Below, in pieces: positions 37,474-50,856 of a DNA stretch of 64,000 nucleotides. The notes below the pieces were generated by a model, which saw only the letters and a program-made list of their open reading frames with translations, searched no databases and had not been told where the DNA came from. Source of the DNA: Laetiporus sulphureus 93-53 (taxonomy: Eukaryota > Basidiomycota > Agaricomycetes > Polyporales > Laetiporaceae); assembly GCF_001632365.1 (NCBI RefSeq), contig NW_024468520.1, forward strand, positions 160,271 to 224,270. The letters are read 5' to 3'. Each line of letters opens with the position of its first letter. The first letter of the stretch is position 1. The position numbers and the translations under genes were made by a program.

Positions 37474-38195
37474 TGATCACGTTGTAGACCACTAGATTTG
37501 CGAAACACTCACAAGAGCTCGACGAGGCGAGTTATATGGATTCAAAGTGAGTTTGATCAAGCCACGTATTCACCGATGCCCGAGGCTAGCGCGAGGCCCA
37601 CCTAGTCAGGACCCGGCGCTTCCAGATCATACACCTTCCGCCCGCCATCAAACACTAGTTTGTCAGTTTGTCACAAATGAGGAAGATATACATACATAGG
37701 GAGCGCGCGCCCACAACGCACGTAGACAGTCACCACAGTTGTACACCTGTTAGTGAAATCAAGTGACTTCTCGAGGCTGGCCCAGATGAGTGGGTGTCAG
37801 CGAAAATTTTCTCCCCCTTTCACTTCACAAATCAGTGCTTTCTTTGCAGTGCCCACACAAGTAGAGTTAGTACAAGATAAATTCCTGAGAGCTTCGTATA
37901 GGCAAAGGAGCTGCCATTGACTTCAAAATGTAATGCCCATCAACAAGAACTTTAGTACATGGTCCGACAAAATCCTTATCCATGCCGTACAACAGTGGTT
38001 CAAAATGTACACGAAGAACAACAGTATATATACTCGCAGGATTACCCCTCTGGGTTGGTGCCATGGCTTGAGCCACTGTGAAGAGCAATTTCATAAACTA
38101 GTCCGTCCACACACAATGATGCATGGTAAGAAGATAGATTAGGGAGTAGCAAATGCAGATGTGTCAATCTCAGCGCACAATGAAGAGATCCGCCA
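37474..38195. other. spacer between ERO1 promoter and TOF1 3' end
   Basis: About 720 bp. A 75-codon minus frame at 37867-38094 and a 69-codon plus frame at 37933-38142 overlap one another, and neither has family features. I see nothing else. Confidence 0.4.
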
Positions 38196-41100
38196 TCAAT
38201 CCTCCTCATCCGAATCTACGAGCTGAAGGCGCCGCTTCTTCTTCGTCACTTGGACGATAGGGCTTCCAATGCCATAGGATTCAGCATTGGATATATTTGC
38301 TGGATCCACCAATGATTCGTTGGGGCTTGGACTTCCTGCTTCGCTGTCGCCGGATTGCTCCTCAGCTCTGGGCTCAACGTCCTCGTCCTCGTCCTCGGGC
38401 CTCCTCTGAGCCAAAAACCTGGGACGTGGACGCGGACGTGGCGTCCGCGCTTGGTGAGAGGAGGAATCGAGAGGCGAGGGCGATTTTTTCGGGGACCCAA
38501 AGACGTTCAATTCACTCTCGTCCGACTCATCTGCATCATTCTGCACCTGCATCATTTCTGATTCGCCCGCGACTTTCGTGCGACGCTTTCTTCGGCGTTT
38601 GCTAGGTTCGTCCCCAGCGTTCTTTTTGACGCGCTTTTTGGTGCCGTTGCGTCTCATCGTTGCAACATGGCCTGAGGCAGATGCAGCAAGAGCAGTCTTT
38701 TCCCGCAACATTTTCTCCTTTTCCAGGAAAGACTCCATGTCGCCATACTCCGCATCGCTATCCTCGATGAACTGCGCGGACTTGTATTGCTGCTTTTCCT
38801 TAGCCTTTTTCTCCTTTCGCTGTCGCCGCGGCGCAACATCATCTGACTGATCGTCATTCGCGTCTGGTAATGGCGAATGTCGTCTTCTCCGACGCGTTTT
38901 CTTGGTGAATAGCTGTGATGCCTTCTTTCCGCCAAGATCAAGAGGCTTTTCGAGGAATTGTCTGATCACGTTGAGACTCCGTTGCAGTTCGGACGGAAGT
39001 ATGGCCGCAGGGATGTACCATTCAAGTTCGTCAGCATCTGAGTGAATTTACGGCTTTAGTATTGGTACCACCGTGTATACGTCAGAAATGTACCTTCTTT
39101 GACCACATCGAATTTGACCAGACGGAACAGCAGCTTGAAATGGGGATCCCTCGTTGCAGCTTTCGCTCGTTCATCGTTGATATATGGAATCACTGGACAC
39201 AATCTCAGAGCCTATGTGTGAACGCAGACCGTGCAACTCACTATAGTCGGTGAACTTTGCAAGCACCTCAGTGGATGGGCCTCTGGACGCTTCCGCGTCC
39301 TTCATGATCGCGGTCTCGTCCCGCTCCTCTTCTGCGTCTTCATGCGATTGAACCGATGGGTCATCTGTATCATCAATTATCCGCTGCCTTTGTCCAATAA
39401 CGAGCATTAAAATCTGTCAACCGATAATATCAGCGCCCTCACGGCTGTAGGCGACTCTCTCCGGTATACCTCTTGAACCCAATCGATCAGGTATGCTTTG
39501 CCTGCCTCAAGCAGATGGGCAATGACGATAGCCAGCTGCTCACTCCAAGAATAGCCCTTCTGTACTTGGACATCTGGTGGGAACCTCGAGTCCTCTGCGG
39601 CATGATCTTCCCTCAAAATCCTCTTCTCCGGTTCCCAACTGGAGTACTGCTTCCAGTGACCTCTATTCATCGGGAAGAACGCCTGGAAATGATTGAGCTA
39701 TGCGACCCAGTAAGCCAGCAATTAAGAACAAACCTCCACCATAAGCAGCGGCTCATCTTCTAATGATTTGAAGAAACGGCGCAGAACAAAGTCGATGAAG
39801 TTGATGAGGTCCTGATAAGGTCGGTCCTTGGGCAGCGTTTTCTTATCTGTCAGAATAGCCTTGAACAAACTCAGAGTAGACACCTGAGAATGCCCGATGA
39901 GCGGAGACATTCGGACCACGACACGAGCGGACAAACATTGAAGAACAAGCCCTCCGCTTTTGCCTTGACAGCTTGCCGATGCATTAAGCTAACGACACGT
40001 TTCATCTTCTCCGCAGAACTAGATTCCTTATATCTCGCCAAATACGCCAGAAGTGTACATGTGACCTCGGTATGCGCGAATTTCTAGAAATGATGTGGGT
40101 CAATATGCCATCAATGTACTCCATACACACCCACCGACTCAAACATATCGAGGGTGAACATTGTCTCGTGTATCGTTTCTTCTTCCTCTTCACGTTCCGC
40201 GTCCTCGTCGTGCGAAGCTCCGCCATCATCTGCTTGAGTTGAAGGTCGCATAATGAGGCAACAATGATAGGACGAATGGTAATAATCTTACTTCTGCGTT
40301 TCTTCGCCTTCGCCTTGCGTCTGACGTACATCTCAGCTGCTCCTCCACGTTTCTTTCCCCACCTCTCCAGCATCCTGAATATAGCGTATGCTAGATACAC
40401 GCTGGAATCGAGATACGCAAGGCTCTGAGTTCCCTGTTTGTACGTCCGAAGGCTCTCAAAAGCAATGTCGAGTACCTCGCCGTTATATATAATCTGCTGT
40501 TGCAGCGTGTCCGCAGCTTCTACGACGTCCGCATCGGTAGCGGAAGACATACTATCGATGACTAAGATAAGCTGCGTGAGGCATTCAATCCCTGCCTGCA
40601 GCTCATTCCACAACTTCGGCTACGTACAAAAAGGATGTCAGCGTGGGATGGAGAGCGCTGTGCGACATGCTCACTTTGTCCTCAGAAGCCTCACGCATTC
40701 GCCTGAGCACCCAAATAATCCATTGCCGGTCGGTAACCTCAGCGATTAGACCGAACTTCCAGTTGTTGTTTTGACCTTCTTTTGCCCTCACGGCAAGAAA
40801 GAATTCCAGTAACCACTTGGTCACGTAGAGCAATCGCAGATTGTCCTTTTCTGTGATCTTCGGCCGTTCAGCCTTGATGTCTTTCAGAAGGGAAGAAACG
40901 AATGCTATACATGCGTATAGTGAGCGCGATGATGGACAACCCTAAATTGACAATCGTACGATTGAAACATGCCTCCACAAATGTCCTGGCGAGGTTCTGC
41001 AGAATGGATTTTGCTTCAACAGTGAGATTGTCATCGTGTGCGAGCTCGTCCGCCTTTGGGCCTTTTTGGCTTCGATGACGTTTTGCCAGGTCAAGTATGC

Positions 41101-42231
41101 TTCCTGCGTCCCGATTAATGGCTTGCTGTCGGTGAAGAACGTAGGTTTGCGAGGAGCTCTGTGGGTCGTCCCCAAGATTGCTCTGCCCCTCCGCTGAGCC
41201 CTTATCGGCGGATTGGGCCTTCTTGGAATTGAGCTTAACGGCGATGGTTGTACCAAATCGCGAATGCCGCGATGTGGCCGTACGTGTGAGGTTTCGCTTT
41301 CGCTGGTCCTCGGCGGCAAGAAGTCTCCGCAGGCTCTGAGTTGGTTGCTACATGAAAGAATGAGCTTGGGCATACGAAACACTGGTTTTGAAATTCGAGA
41401 TCCACGCACATCAACTTGATTCATGGCCAGAGACGAAGGCTTGACACCTCGAAATAACAGATATAATATCTCAAGCACGAGGGCGTTCCATCGGTTGAAC
41501 ATCGCATCCGTGGCGATGTTGGACGCGATGGTAAGTAAGAAGTCGAATATGTTAGAGTCAGAGAGAACTTTGATCAGCTGTGTCTGCTGAGAAGACAGCT
41601 CGGCTCGGTCGCTACTGAGATGCATGTTAGGAGGCATATCTCTGATGAAGGCGAGATTGCGGATGAGGTATAGTACGACGCTGATGATTTGGATGTCCCT
41701 TTCTTTCCTTTCCTTCTCGTCCTTCGCAAGGCAAGGAAGAACGATTCCGAACAATGCCGGCATGACCCCAGGTCTCAACAGTGCCGCCTTGTAGTATAAG
41801 TGACTGATGAGCAACTGAGTATAGTCCACGGCCTTATCGTATACTTCATCTAGTTCCTTCAGCTCCTCTGCCAAGTCAATAGGCCAAGTCATTGCTGTCA
41901 TCAAGTCCGCGCATGCTATCGCGCACTTGTCCTCTAGATGGCCTTTCCCGGCGGTCTCGAGTATGATAGGGATGAGGTCGTTGGGTAGCAGACGCGTCTC
42001 CCAGAAGATACGCGCAACGGTACGGTCGTCATCGGTATCATCCTTCCTCCAGAGCTTCTTGAGGTCCTTGAGACAGCCATAGCATTCGTCTCCGAGCCTG
42101 TATGACCCTCCTTCGTAGCCACCCAGCGCATGCACCACGTTACGAATGGCAGGCTCCAGAATAGCGCGCCTCGCAATAAATTCTTCCTCGTCAGAGGGTT
42201 CCAATGATATCGAAATGGCGTCCTCGTCCAT
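38196..42231 (-). CDS. TOF1: Timeless/Tof1/Swi1 replication fork protection protein
   Basis: With Csm3/Swi3 this protein stabilises stalled replication forks and relays the S-phase checkpoint. The start at 42231 gives MDEDAISISLEPSDEEEF. The N-terminal Timeless domain follows, with NVVHALGGYEGGSYRLGDEC, YGCLKDLKKLWRKDD and EKERKERDIQIISVVLYLIR with NLAFIRDMPPN, FDFLLTIASNIATD and WNALVLEILYLLFRGVKPS (about 41400-42231). Central exons (about 39170-40850) are helical. The C-terminal exon (38196-38969) is a highly charged Lys/Arg/Glu/Asp-rich region with several basic clusters that may serve nuclear import, ending VDSDEED. Length is close to 1,150 codons in total, normal for the family. I infer about ten exons; some internal joins are unverified. 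Three MluI cell-cycle boxes lie about 210-235 bp upstream. Confidence 0.9.
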
Positions 42232-42438
42232 GTTTCACCCTACCGCTGACAGAAGTCGGTGCAGCCTGGTATGTTTCGAGACTCGACGCAAGATGGAGAT
42301 AGTGACAAGACAAGAAGGGCTGTATACGGGGACGCTACCACGGCCAAATAGACGTGCTCGAAATTCGAGAATATGAGGTGGAAGTAGCTAGGAAGTGAAG
42401 GATGTTGATGATGGTTCGCGTCTGCCGTAGGCGCGCCT

Positions 42439-42468
42439 ACGCGTAGCGTCACGCGTGACCATACGCGT
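42439..42468 (-). promoter_or_regulatory. triple MluI cell-cycle box upstream of TOF1
   Basis: ACGCGT occurs three times in 30 bp (42439-42444, 42451-42456 and 42463-42468), evenly spaced by 12 bp, about 210-235 bp before the TOF1 start codon. MBF binds this palindromic site in yeasts and drives G1/S genes, including replication and checkpoint factors, so the location fits TOF1 well. Confidence 0.65.
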
Positions 42469-42728
42469 TACGTGCCGCTGGTTTCGAACGACGTCAAGGG
42501 CGTGCTGCATACTATGTAAGTGAGGACGATGGCTTATAGGCTCTCAAGATCTCAAGGCGGATTGCATGAACGTATATAATATTTGTCTATGTGCCCATAG
42601 CGCAAAGCGCGAAAACGGAGGTATATGCGATAGCTAGTTTGTGTATGCATCCGTCCAGATTCGTCCATCTGCCCTTGAACCGACCTACTTACCCTATATA
42701 AAACGCACTGAATAGCATGATGCAGACA

Positions 42729-45700
42729 TCAAGCATCACGGCGGCCACGAGAGCGCGTGTTGTTCGCCGCGATCTTGAGGATTGCCTCTTTTGCGATTTC
42801 GATAGCACTCTCGGATCCTGTGCACCAACATCAACTCGAGCCTCGCGAATGGTGGACTACACCTACCAATGATCACAATCGTGCTATCCTCGCGGCTGAC
42901 CGTAATGTCAGCACCACTCTCGTTGCGAAGCCTTCCAATGTTGGCACCCTTCGTTCCGACAATTCTGGGGAATGACAAGCGGTCGGGAAGAGTGAGGAAG
43001 CCAACGTGTGACATTTTCTCGGCATGCTCAATGGCGTCTTGAGTCAGCTTTAATGCACGATCCAAGCTCGCCTGGTCCCAAGCTTTGAATGTCCATTCCG
43101 ACTCGCCCTCCTCAGCATCCTGGTAGTTGGGCACGACCTGCCATTGCACTTCAGGTGCCGCAGCGCCAGCGTCAGGATCATCGATGCGAGCCTCACTTAC
43201 ACCCGCCTGAGATACTGGATAAGGAGGGACTGCCGGCCGCTGTGGAAGTGCAGACTGCTCGGCATGAACGCCGAATGAGCGAAGAGTGCGGAAGAAGTTC
43301 CCTTGCTGTGTGACCGCATGGTGGTATTTCAACGGCACGATGACTGTAGCGGTGACAGACTCAGGAGCAGCAGGCTTCACCTGGGTCTAAATTCACAGGT
43401 TAGCAAGGAGAGCAAGGGAGCTTTGAGTCCACACATACCTTCAACTCTTCGACAGCCTTTTCACATGCTGTGCGTGAGCCCGAGATCTTGACAATGTCCG
43501 CAGGGTCGACCGCATCCATGTCTGACATGTTCTCCGGCTCCCCTACCTGATGGTAGGAGCGAGAGCCAGGAAACTGTATCTGGACGCCCAATCGGTTTTG
43601 AATGTCGTTTAAATGCTGTCCTCCCCTGCCAATAAGAGCACGGTGTTGGCTAGCAGGGACTTCGGCTGCGAGAGTGACGCGGTCGCGAATGGTAGCGACG
43701 GTCTTCTCCAACTCAGACTTGATCTTCGCAACCAGCTTGGGCTCTCCACGAATGCGAACCTCGGTGGACGACTCTCCCTGGCGAGGGCTGCAGAAAACAA
43801 CATGTAAGCCAAACCGAGAACTTCAAGAGCGTGGAACTTACAATCGAACCAAGCCGGCTTGAGTCTTTGAGTCGGACGGACCGCCACAGCGGATGATAAG
43901 ATCCCTGAGACCTTGACCACCAGCTCCGATGATGGTACGATGGAACTGGCTCTCCACTTCCACGGTTTCGGTAGCTTCCTCACCCACTCGATCTGAGATG
44001 ACCAAAATCTCTGCCTTAGCCTCAGCAATAGAGTCCTTCGTACCACGAATGGTGACGTTGGTAACCAGGTCATTGGCCTTGTCCACATCGATCTGTGCGC
44101 CTGTCTTGTCCTTGATCTCGTTGATAGTCGCACCAGCTTTGCCCAGAATCCGCGCGACAGCCCGGGTGGGGACTGTGAAATGCTCCTCAACGTTCGACTC
44201 CTTCTCGAACTCGACCGCCTTGACAAAGAATAATGAGCTTAAAGTAACGTTGGACGCTCTCATGACCTACGTCAAGCAGCTCGGCTTTAGCACCTGAAAC
44301 TCCCTTCCGTCCCCCTTTGAGGAGAACTTCATTGAGACCGAGTTGTTCTCTGGTTCTGCCTTCGCCGTTCTCCCCAGAATCGCGAGGGAAAGTGATTTTG
44401 ACGCCGTACTTTTCCTCCAAGCGAACGACATACTTGCCACCATGTCCGATGAGACTTGAATGATACTTGTGATCGATGTTCAGCTTCTCGAATGTTTCAT
44501 CGGCCTGGATAATTAGCTATAAGCTTGCGATGCTAAAGAAAATGGTGTTCTTTAACTTGCCAGTCTCTCCACTTGGGTGAGAATGCGCTTCTTCGCTTCT
44601 TCGACGTTCTCCTTACGACCGATGATCTGCAGCAAGTTGTCATGACAAGTATGCGCAACGAATGGATCCACCAGACCTTGACATGCGACTTTTGGTGTGC
44701 CGCTTTCTTTTTTTTGCCGACAAACTGTTCCTCCCTCTCCGTCTCGTCAACGAAGTCGATTTTAACACCAAGCGTGTCCCGCAGCCTGTTGACGCTCGCG
44801 CCCTGTGCACCCACAACCCGGCCGACGTATACCTTATCAATGTCGAACTCGACCGCCTGCGACAATGCAGCGTCAAGTTAGTATGAATCATGGTTAACGG
44901 ACGGGTACGCACATAGCTGTTGACAATCTCGTCGTTCTTGGCATTTTCAACGATCTCGAGGATCTCCTTCACTACACGGTCGACATCGGCACTGATACCA
45001 CGGACAAGAATGACGTCCTCGGTGGAAGGATCTCCAGCCTCCGCTCCAACCTTAATAGAAAGTGTTTTGTCCTCACCTATGATTCTACCTCCAACATTGG
45101 CATTAGGCATCCAGGAGACACTTAACAACTCACGCGTTCAGGGTGGTACCGCCCCGGCCAGTAACAGCATCGTGCCATTTCTTCTCAACAGTCACTACCT
45201 GGGTCTTCACATCCGCTGCATCGCGCGCCATCTTGAGCAGCTCTTTCTCCACTTCATCAAGATTCTTTGCTTTCTCGACCGGGGAGGGAGATGCAGAAGG
45301 CGAAGTAGGGTCATAGACGAGAAGAACAGAGGACTGCTCCTCGTCTTCGGGCGGGAAGAATACCAGAACATTCTGTGCATCATGGTACGCCTTGATTCTA
45401 CATCATGCCAACCCCATCAGTGCTTTTGAATAATATGTCAAATCTGCAGCATACTTCTTCGCATTCTTGTGAGAGTTGATAAAAGGATGCACGAGCCAGT
45501 CAATCTGCAGCTCCTTGGTAGCACCGATAAGCTTGCCGATCAAAGCCGATAACTGGCTAACAGCGGCATCGACGGCAGGCTTCTCGCCAACTATATCCAC
45601 GTTGAGCGCAGATGCCTTCTCGATAGAAGACAACGCAGGCGTATAGACCGAAGCTCCTGGGTTGTTCATGCTCAGTGCCTTCGCGTATCCGACCCGTATG

Positions 45701-47033
45701 ATGTACGTCAGCAGCTGACGAGAGACGGAGATGGGGCCAGGGAGCGGGAATTCATGGATATACGCCGAGTTTGCCTTCTCCATAACTGTTTGCACGCCAA
45801 GACCAATATCCGTGGGTTTGCCCCAGACGACGATTTCCTCGCTGGTCTCCTCCGGCTTGGGAACAATTACAACGCATTTACTCTTCGTCATGATCTCCCC
45901 TGCGTCCTTGCCCGTGAGCAAACGATGCTGGCGCTTGGGAAGAACTATCTTCAACTGCGTAATCTCAGCGGTGAAGTAATTAATGGCAGACCGAATGGAA
46001 TCTATGACATGTCCGACCGCCTCGCGTTCACCAGAGACAGTAATCTCGCGTGCCGGTTGGTTGAGCGAGAGGGAGATCTCACCACCGTCGGCTGCGGTCT
46101 CGAACTGGGCGCGGCGCGGGGTAAGGAAAGGTAGGATGTGAGGTGCGATGTCGCGTACACGTTGTGTCGTACGGGAGCGTTTCGCAGCTATTATGACATT
46201 AATCATGTCCGCCGCTTCCTGCACCAGCGGCTGAGGACCAGTGATGGTGACTGGAACAGTAGCCTCTTCCTCTTCCTCTCCGTCATCGAGAGATGTGGCT
46301 GCGCCGTGAGTAGCTCCATTTCCATTGAGAGCGGGGATGGAGTCACGACGGGGAATGTCGACCTTCACGCCGGTCTGTTCGCGCACTTTGTGAAGGTTCG
46401 CGCCTTTGGGACCGATGATGATCGGGATAGTGGAGGCAGGAGCATGCAGCACCGAAGTGACCTGAACGTTGGTCAGAGACAATGCATAGGGCGCGACATG
46501 ACTTGCGTACCACTGGACTGAGGTAAGCGAGGAGCATGCGCTTTGCCTTCTCCAGTTCCTTCTGCAAGTCGCTCTTGAGATAGAACGTCGTTTGGTGCAA
46601 CCGATTATTGGTAGATGCCTCAAGCTTGACCTTAGGGCACTGAGACATGATCCGCTTCATAACCTCGCCTGTCGACACGGGCTTGCCATCCTTTCCAGCA
46701 GCAGCAATGTCCGCTTGGGATAGATTAAATGTATCCGAGTATATGTGCTGTTTGGGAACCGAGGGTCTGATAGCTGGAGGGGCAGAAGAGCCCCAGGCGG
46801 GGCCTGTTGTCTTGTTCGAAGAAGCAGCAGCGGACGGGACCAACGACGGGAACTGAGACTCGATATCCGGCTCACCGTTCGTGGGAACAGGAGGGGATGC
46901 AGGGGACGCCAGAGGTGAGTCTTGTGCTTCAATGCCGTCGTGCTTCTTCTGCATGTGTGTTAGCCATCATGATAGATGAGCCTAAACCAGCAGCTAGCAC
47001 ATACTTTGAGTTCGGCAGCGTTAGAAGCCATGT
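42729..47033 (-). CDS. SCP160: multi-KH-domain RNA-binding protein, vigilin/Scp160-like
   Basis: Vigilin-type proteins bind polysomal mRNA at the ER through many KH domains. The start at 47033 gives MASNAAELK, then a 56-nt-scale intron leads to KKHDGIEAQDSPLASP. KH-type GxxG loops visible in order include IIGPKGANLHKVREQTGVKV (about 46340-46400), LLTGKDAGEIMTKSKCVVIV, VGRVVGAQGASVNRLRDTLG, ILGKAGATINEIKDKTGAQI, IIGAGGQGLRDLIIRCGG, LIGRGGQHLNDIQNRLGVQI and IVGTKGANIGRLRNESGADI. I can see at least nine KH-like units. Several introns fall between repeats. The last intron (about 42825-42875) joins TIVIIG to DPESAIEIAKEAILKIAANN, with stop at 42729 after an Arg-rich end; reading through would give a wrong tail ending at 42736. 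Neighbours are unrelated. Confidence 0.92.
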
Positions 47034-47562
47034 CGTAGAGATGACGGGTGTCCGAGAAACACGAATCCTATGACGGGAAAACCAAGTAATGCGCCGCAGA
47101 TACGAGCAGGTATCGCGACAAGGCGTAGCGGTCCAAACGGGGAGACAGGTTTTGTGTTTTGTGTTCTGACCAGATGTGTGTATACGTGGGCCTCCGTGCT
47201 GCATCGTTGAGCGTGTGAACGAACTGCCTTATTTGAGTGGCCCGTACGACGCCTGCCATTACGATTGATCCTCAACGGTGCCTTGATGTTCCGACTGTGA
47301 GTTTCTGCTTGTCCCCCCCCAGGCAGGCAACAAAATATCTCCTTCCTTGAGGGAAGAAGATCAGGAGATAAGTTTCCGCTACGGAGACACAGCGAAAGCT
47401 GTATTGCTTCATGACAGCAGTGCTCAGATCCCAGTGCTCGCACCTCCGGGAGTTAGGGCCTGTCCAACGTGAGATCTCAGACTCAATCCTTTTCGAAACG
47501 AGTAGGCCGCACTTGAATAAGAAACAAACACTAGTGCAACAAAGAAATTCTGAAAAGAAACA
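47034..47562. promoter_or_regulatory. spacer: SCP160 promoter
   Basis: About 530 bp lie upstream of the SCP160 start, downstream of the U2SURP stop. It contains a C8 run near 47315. No gene or clear core promoter motif is visible. Confidence 0.4.
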
Positions 47563-50413
47563 TTACATATCTACCGGGACACCGTCAATGTCGTCCATCG
47601 GCTCCCCTGCCATGGGCTCTCCATCCAATGGTTCGCCGTTCAACGATTCTCCGTCCAAGGCTGAATCGTCCATCGGGACACCATCAATGTCATCAATAGG
47701 TTCTCCATCAAGATCGGCGCTGATTAATCCGCCATCAACGTCGTCAATCGGTTCCCCGTCCACGTCGCTTCCGATCTCCATAGGCTCGCCATCGTCAGAT
47801 GTAGCTCCTGTAGATGCAGGCTGCGTTGTGGCTTCCTCCGCAGGCTTGAAGAAGCTCGCCTTGAATTTTGACGTGAATGTGGGAGCATCCTCCTTGATCT
47901 CGGCAGCTTCTTGTCCTGCTTCAGACGTCTCCTCCTCAGGAACGGATCCCTCCAGCCTAGCTCGCAGTTCTGATGTGAAATCGGGAGAGAACACGATCCA
48001 ATCCTCCCAGATATCAACCACTGAAGTGATCTGCTTCTTGAATGTTTCGGCAGTGATCCTTCCAGGGAACGAATGATAGATTGTTGATAGGTGATCAAAG
48101 ACCAATCCCAACCGAGATTGAAACTCTTGCCGGAACTTCCAGGCCATGGGTAAAGGTGCAGCCGAATTGTGTAAGATGTCGCAGATGAGATGAAGACGCG
48201 CGACCTTCCGCGGCACGGGTGTGCCATCAACCACAAGGGATGAGATGATGATATCTGACACCTGCAAGTACAATCGCTCAGCATGGAGATGTGAAAGCAT
48301 AATGTATACGAACTTCTCCCGCTGCTTCTGCATGCTCCAGGCTGAAAGCCATGCATCGTGCAATCTCTCCACGTCTCCCACTCAATGAACGTAGCATGGC
48401 TTCAAACCTGCGTCGAGCCAGCTTACCGAGCTCACTCTTCCGAATGCGCTCCCTTTCGGATTCTTCAGCTGAGTCAGTTGAATAGACGGAGTTGTAGCCC
48501 TATAACAAAGGCTCAGATATGACTCAGCATTTGGATCTATAACATGCCTCTCACCTCATCGTCGAACTGTGGGTCAATCGACTCCCGCCGCTCTATCAGT
48601 GAGCGATAGTAACGATTTCTCCGATGCTGCAATTCTAGACTTAGGGTTGGACAGTGGAAGTCGTGAGTCAAGTACTCACCTCCCTCTTCAAGAATGCATA
48701 TCTCGAATTTGCCTTCTCGCGTTCCCGTAAAGTCTGCTCATACTCTGCATCGTGTCCTTTGACCTCGGCCGCTACCAGTCGGATGAATTGATCAGAGGTC
48801 TCGTCTTCCTCCAGACCGAGAGCTCCACGAGGACTTGGGGTGAGTCTTCGCGGAGAGCGGCTAAGGCTATCATATCGACGGCCACGACTGTGTGAGCGGC
48901 GGCGGCGATCACGGTATTCTCCAGGAGACCGTGAGCGATCCCTGTCCCACGAACGACTACGTGACCGTCGAGAAGAGCGATAACGGTCCCGATCGTGCGA
49001 CCGTGAACGGGATCGTGAGTGAGACTGACGGCGGGCACGATCATGAGATCGGCTCCTGCTCCTGTAATCTCGTGGGGACCGCAATCTCGACGGGGACCTT
49101 GACCGGGAGGATTTTTTGAAGACTGAGTGGAATGCTGAATCAGCATGCTATCAAGACTAAGCATGAGTCTACATACCATACATAGGCTTGGACGCCATAG
49201 GAACAGCTTTGCTCCACCCGACTCGCAAGACAGAGCCTCCCCAGTCGAAGCCGTCCAGCTCACGAAGAGCAGCTTCAGCATCTTTGCGCTTCATGAAGGA
49301 TACGAAACCGCTGAGTCCTGAGTTCTTCGTTCGCCGAGTGGCAGTCATGTCTGCACCAGGTCCCTGCGTCGCATCGCCGCGAGGCCACATGATCTTGACC
49401 TGGGGAACAAGTGAGAAGCAGAGGGAGCAAAGTGTGCTACTGCACTCACAGAGCCAACAGGGCCTACACGAGCAAAAAAGGCACCCAAGCTTTGCTCATT
49501 GGCATGGGGAGGAAGGTTTGCAACGAAGACATTAGAAGTCTACGAGATATCCATCAGAACCCGCGACAATCCCAGGCAATGCTGAGAAGAACCAACCTCA
49601 GGATCTCCTCGATCCTTGCTTCCGCTTTGACCCTCGTACGCTGCCAAATACTGAGCGCCAATCACGATCTTCCATTAGCAGCGCTCTTACCTGCAATAGA
49701 TGTGACTGTTCGCCCGTGCGTGGCTGAGACTCATGTAGCCAGACCCCTCGCAGTAAATAGCTCCTGTGACTCACCATGCCGAGAAAGTCTCATTTCTCGA
49801 TCTGCTTGCTCCCTGTTTAGAAAAAGGTCATGAGTCTCCGTCCTCTTTGGTGTGATCGACATGCATACCTCTTAATTTCTTCGAGGAACGAGTCCATTGC
49901 ACGTTTTCCTTTTGGCTTGGGTGCCGTTAGAGGGGATGGCTGTTGCTGTATATAGCATCGTCGCCCAATCGTCCTATAGGCATCGAGGTACATGCTCACC
50001 ATCAGGTCCTCCTCAAACCCTCGCAGTGCCGCCGAGCTAGTCGTCTTCCCCTTTGTTGATGGAGCGTATGCAGCAACCTCTCCCTCCTTGACAAAGGCTG
50101 ATCCTGCCTTCTTCCTGTCCGCACCTTCACCCTGAAACGCGTCAAGAAACTCTGCATACGCCTTCGCGGCATTTTCCTCTTCCTCCTTGCGCTTTGCTTC
50201 CGCAGCCTCTTTTTCTTTCTCCCGTTTTGTTTTGCGCATGGTACCCTGTGTGTAAATGGCGCGTTTCTGATGATCAACCTCCTTTTGCTATTATACATGG
50301 GAGTTGGTGAGCGTTCTGGGGTGAGAAGAAGGTCGTATCCATCGCACTGGAAATGAAGGATCCTCATCATCATTGTCAAAGAAAGCTGCAAGCCTGGATT
50401 TTGTTTTATCCAT
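47563..50413 (-). CDS. U2 snRNP-associated SURP protein (SR140/U2SURP)
   Basis: This is a U2 snRNP-associated splicing factor combining an RRM, a SURP module and a CID. The start at 50413 gives MDKTKSRLAAFFDNDDEDPS, splicing to QKEVDHQKRAIYTQGTMRKT and KEEEENAAKAYAEFLDAFQG (about 50120-50190). The RRM occupies roughly 49170-49660, ending LSGFVSFMKRKDAEAALREL with GFDWGGSVLRVGWSKAVP. An RS-rich segment (RDYRSRSRSHDRARRQSHSR and similar, about 48860-49060) precedes the SURP-like part ETSDQFIRLVAAEVKGHDAE with RYAFLKRE (about 48680-48820). The CID-like helical domain includes KFVYIMLSHLHAERLYLQVS and ARLHLICDILHNSAAPLP (about 48000-48381). The C-terminus repeats DGEPMDDIDGVP-like units, also seen in animal U2SURP. 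The stop is at 47563. All modules occur in the usual order. Confidence 0.92.
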
Positions 50414-50856
50414 TGCGGTTTCCGAGTTTTTACAGAGTGAGAATGAGTAACTGCCTGATGAGATGCTTTTCGGATGGTGATGGTAAGCAATGAAGTGGCC
50501 ACCGGCAATCGGCTGACACGCTGTTCCAGATATGGCAGTCAGTTCGCGGACAAAACGCATGCCCGCTTTTGACCAAGGTCGTAATGCCATCGAAATCCGA
50601 TTTATGACAATGTGTTAAACAGGATCTACATGAAGAAAATGGAGCCATGTCCTCACTATAAAACAATGCAAGGCAGTCATCGCAAGAATGGTCGCTACAT
50701 TCGTGATCTGTTTGGAAACTGTACCGATACACCGATAGCAAACGAACACACGGAGGTCAGAACATAGCTATGTCAGAACGAGATGTAATATCATTGCAGC
50801 GTCAGATCGCTCGGCAAGAGCATAGCCGAACGATACTGTGGTCCAGCCTGATCCAC
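50414..50856. promoter_or_regulatory. spacer: U2SURP promoter
   Basis: About 440 bp lie upstream of the U2SURP start codon and downstream of the PPT1 stop. Short frames cross it, but I see no gene. Confidence 0.4.

Noticed and set aside
37867..38094. 75-codon minus-strand frame starting MKLLFTVAQAMAPTQ
   Set aside because: It is short, overlaps a similar frame on the other strand and shows no conserved blocks; the signal-like start alone is not enough.
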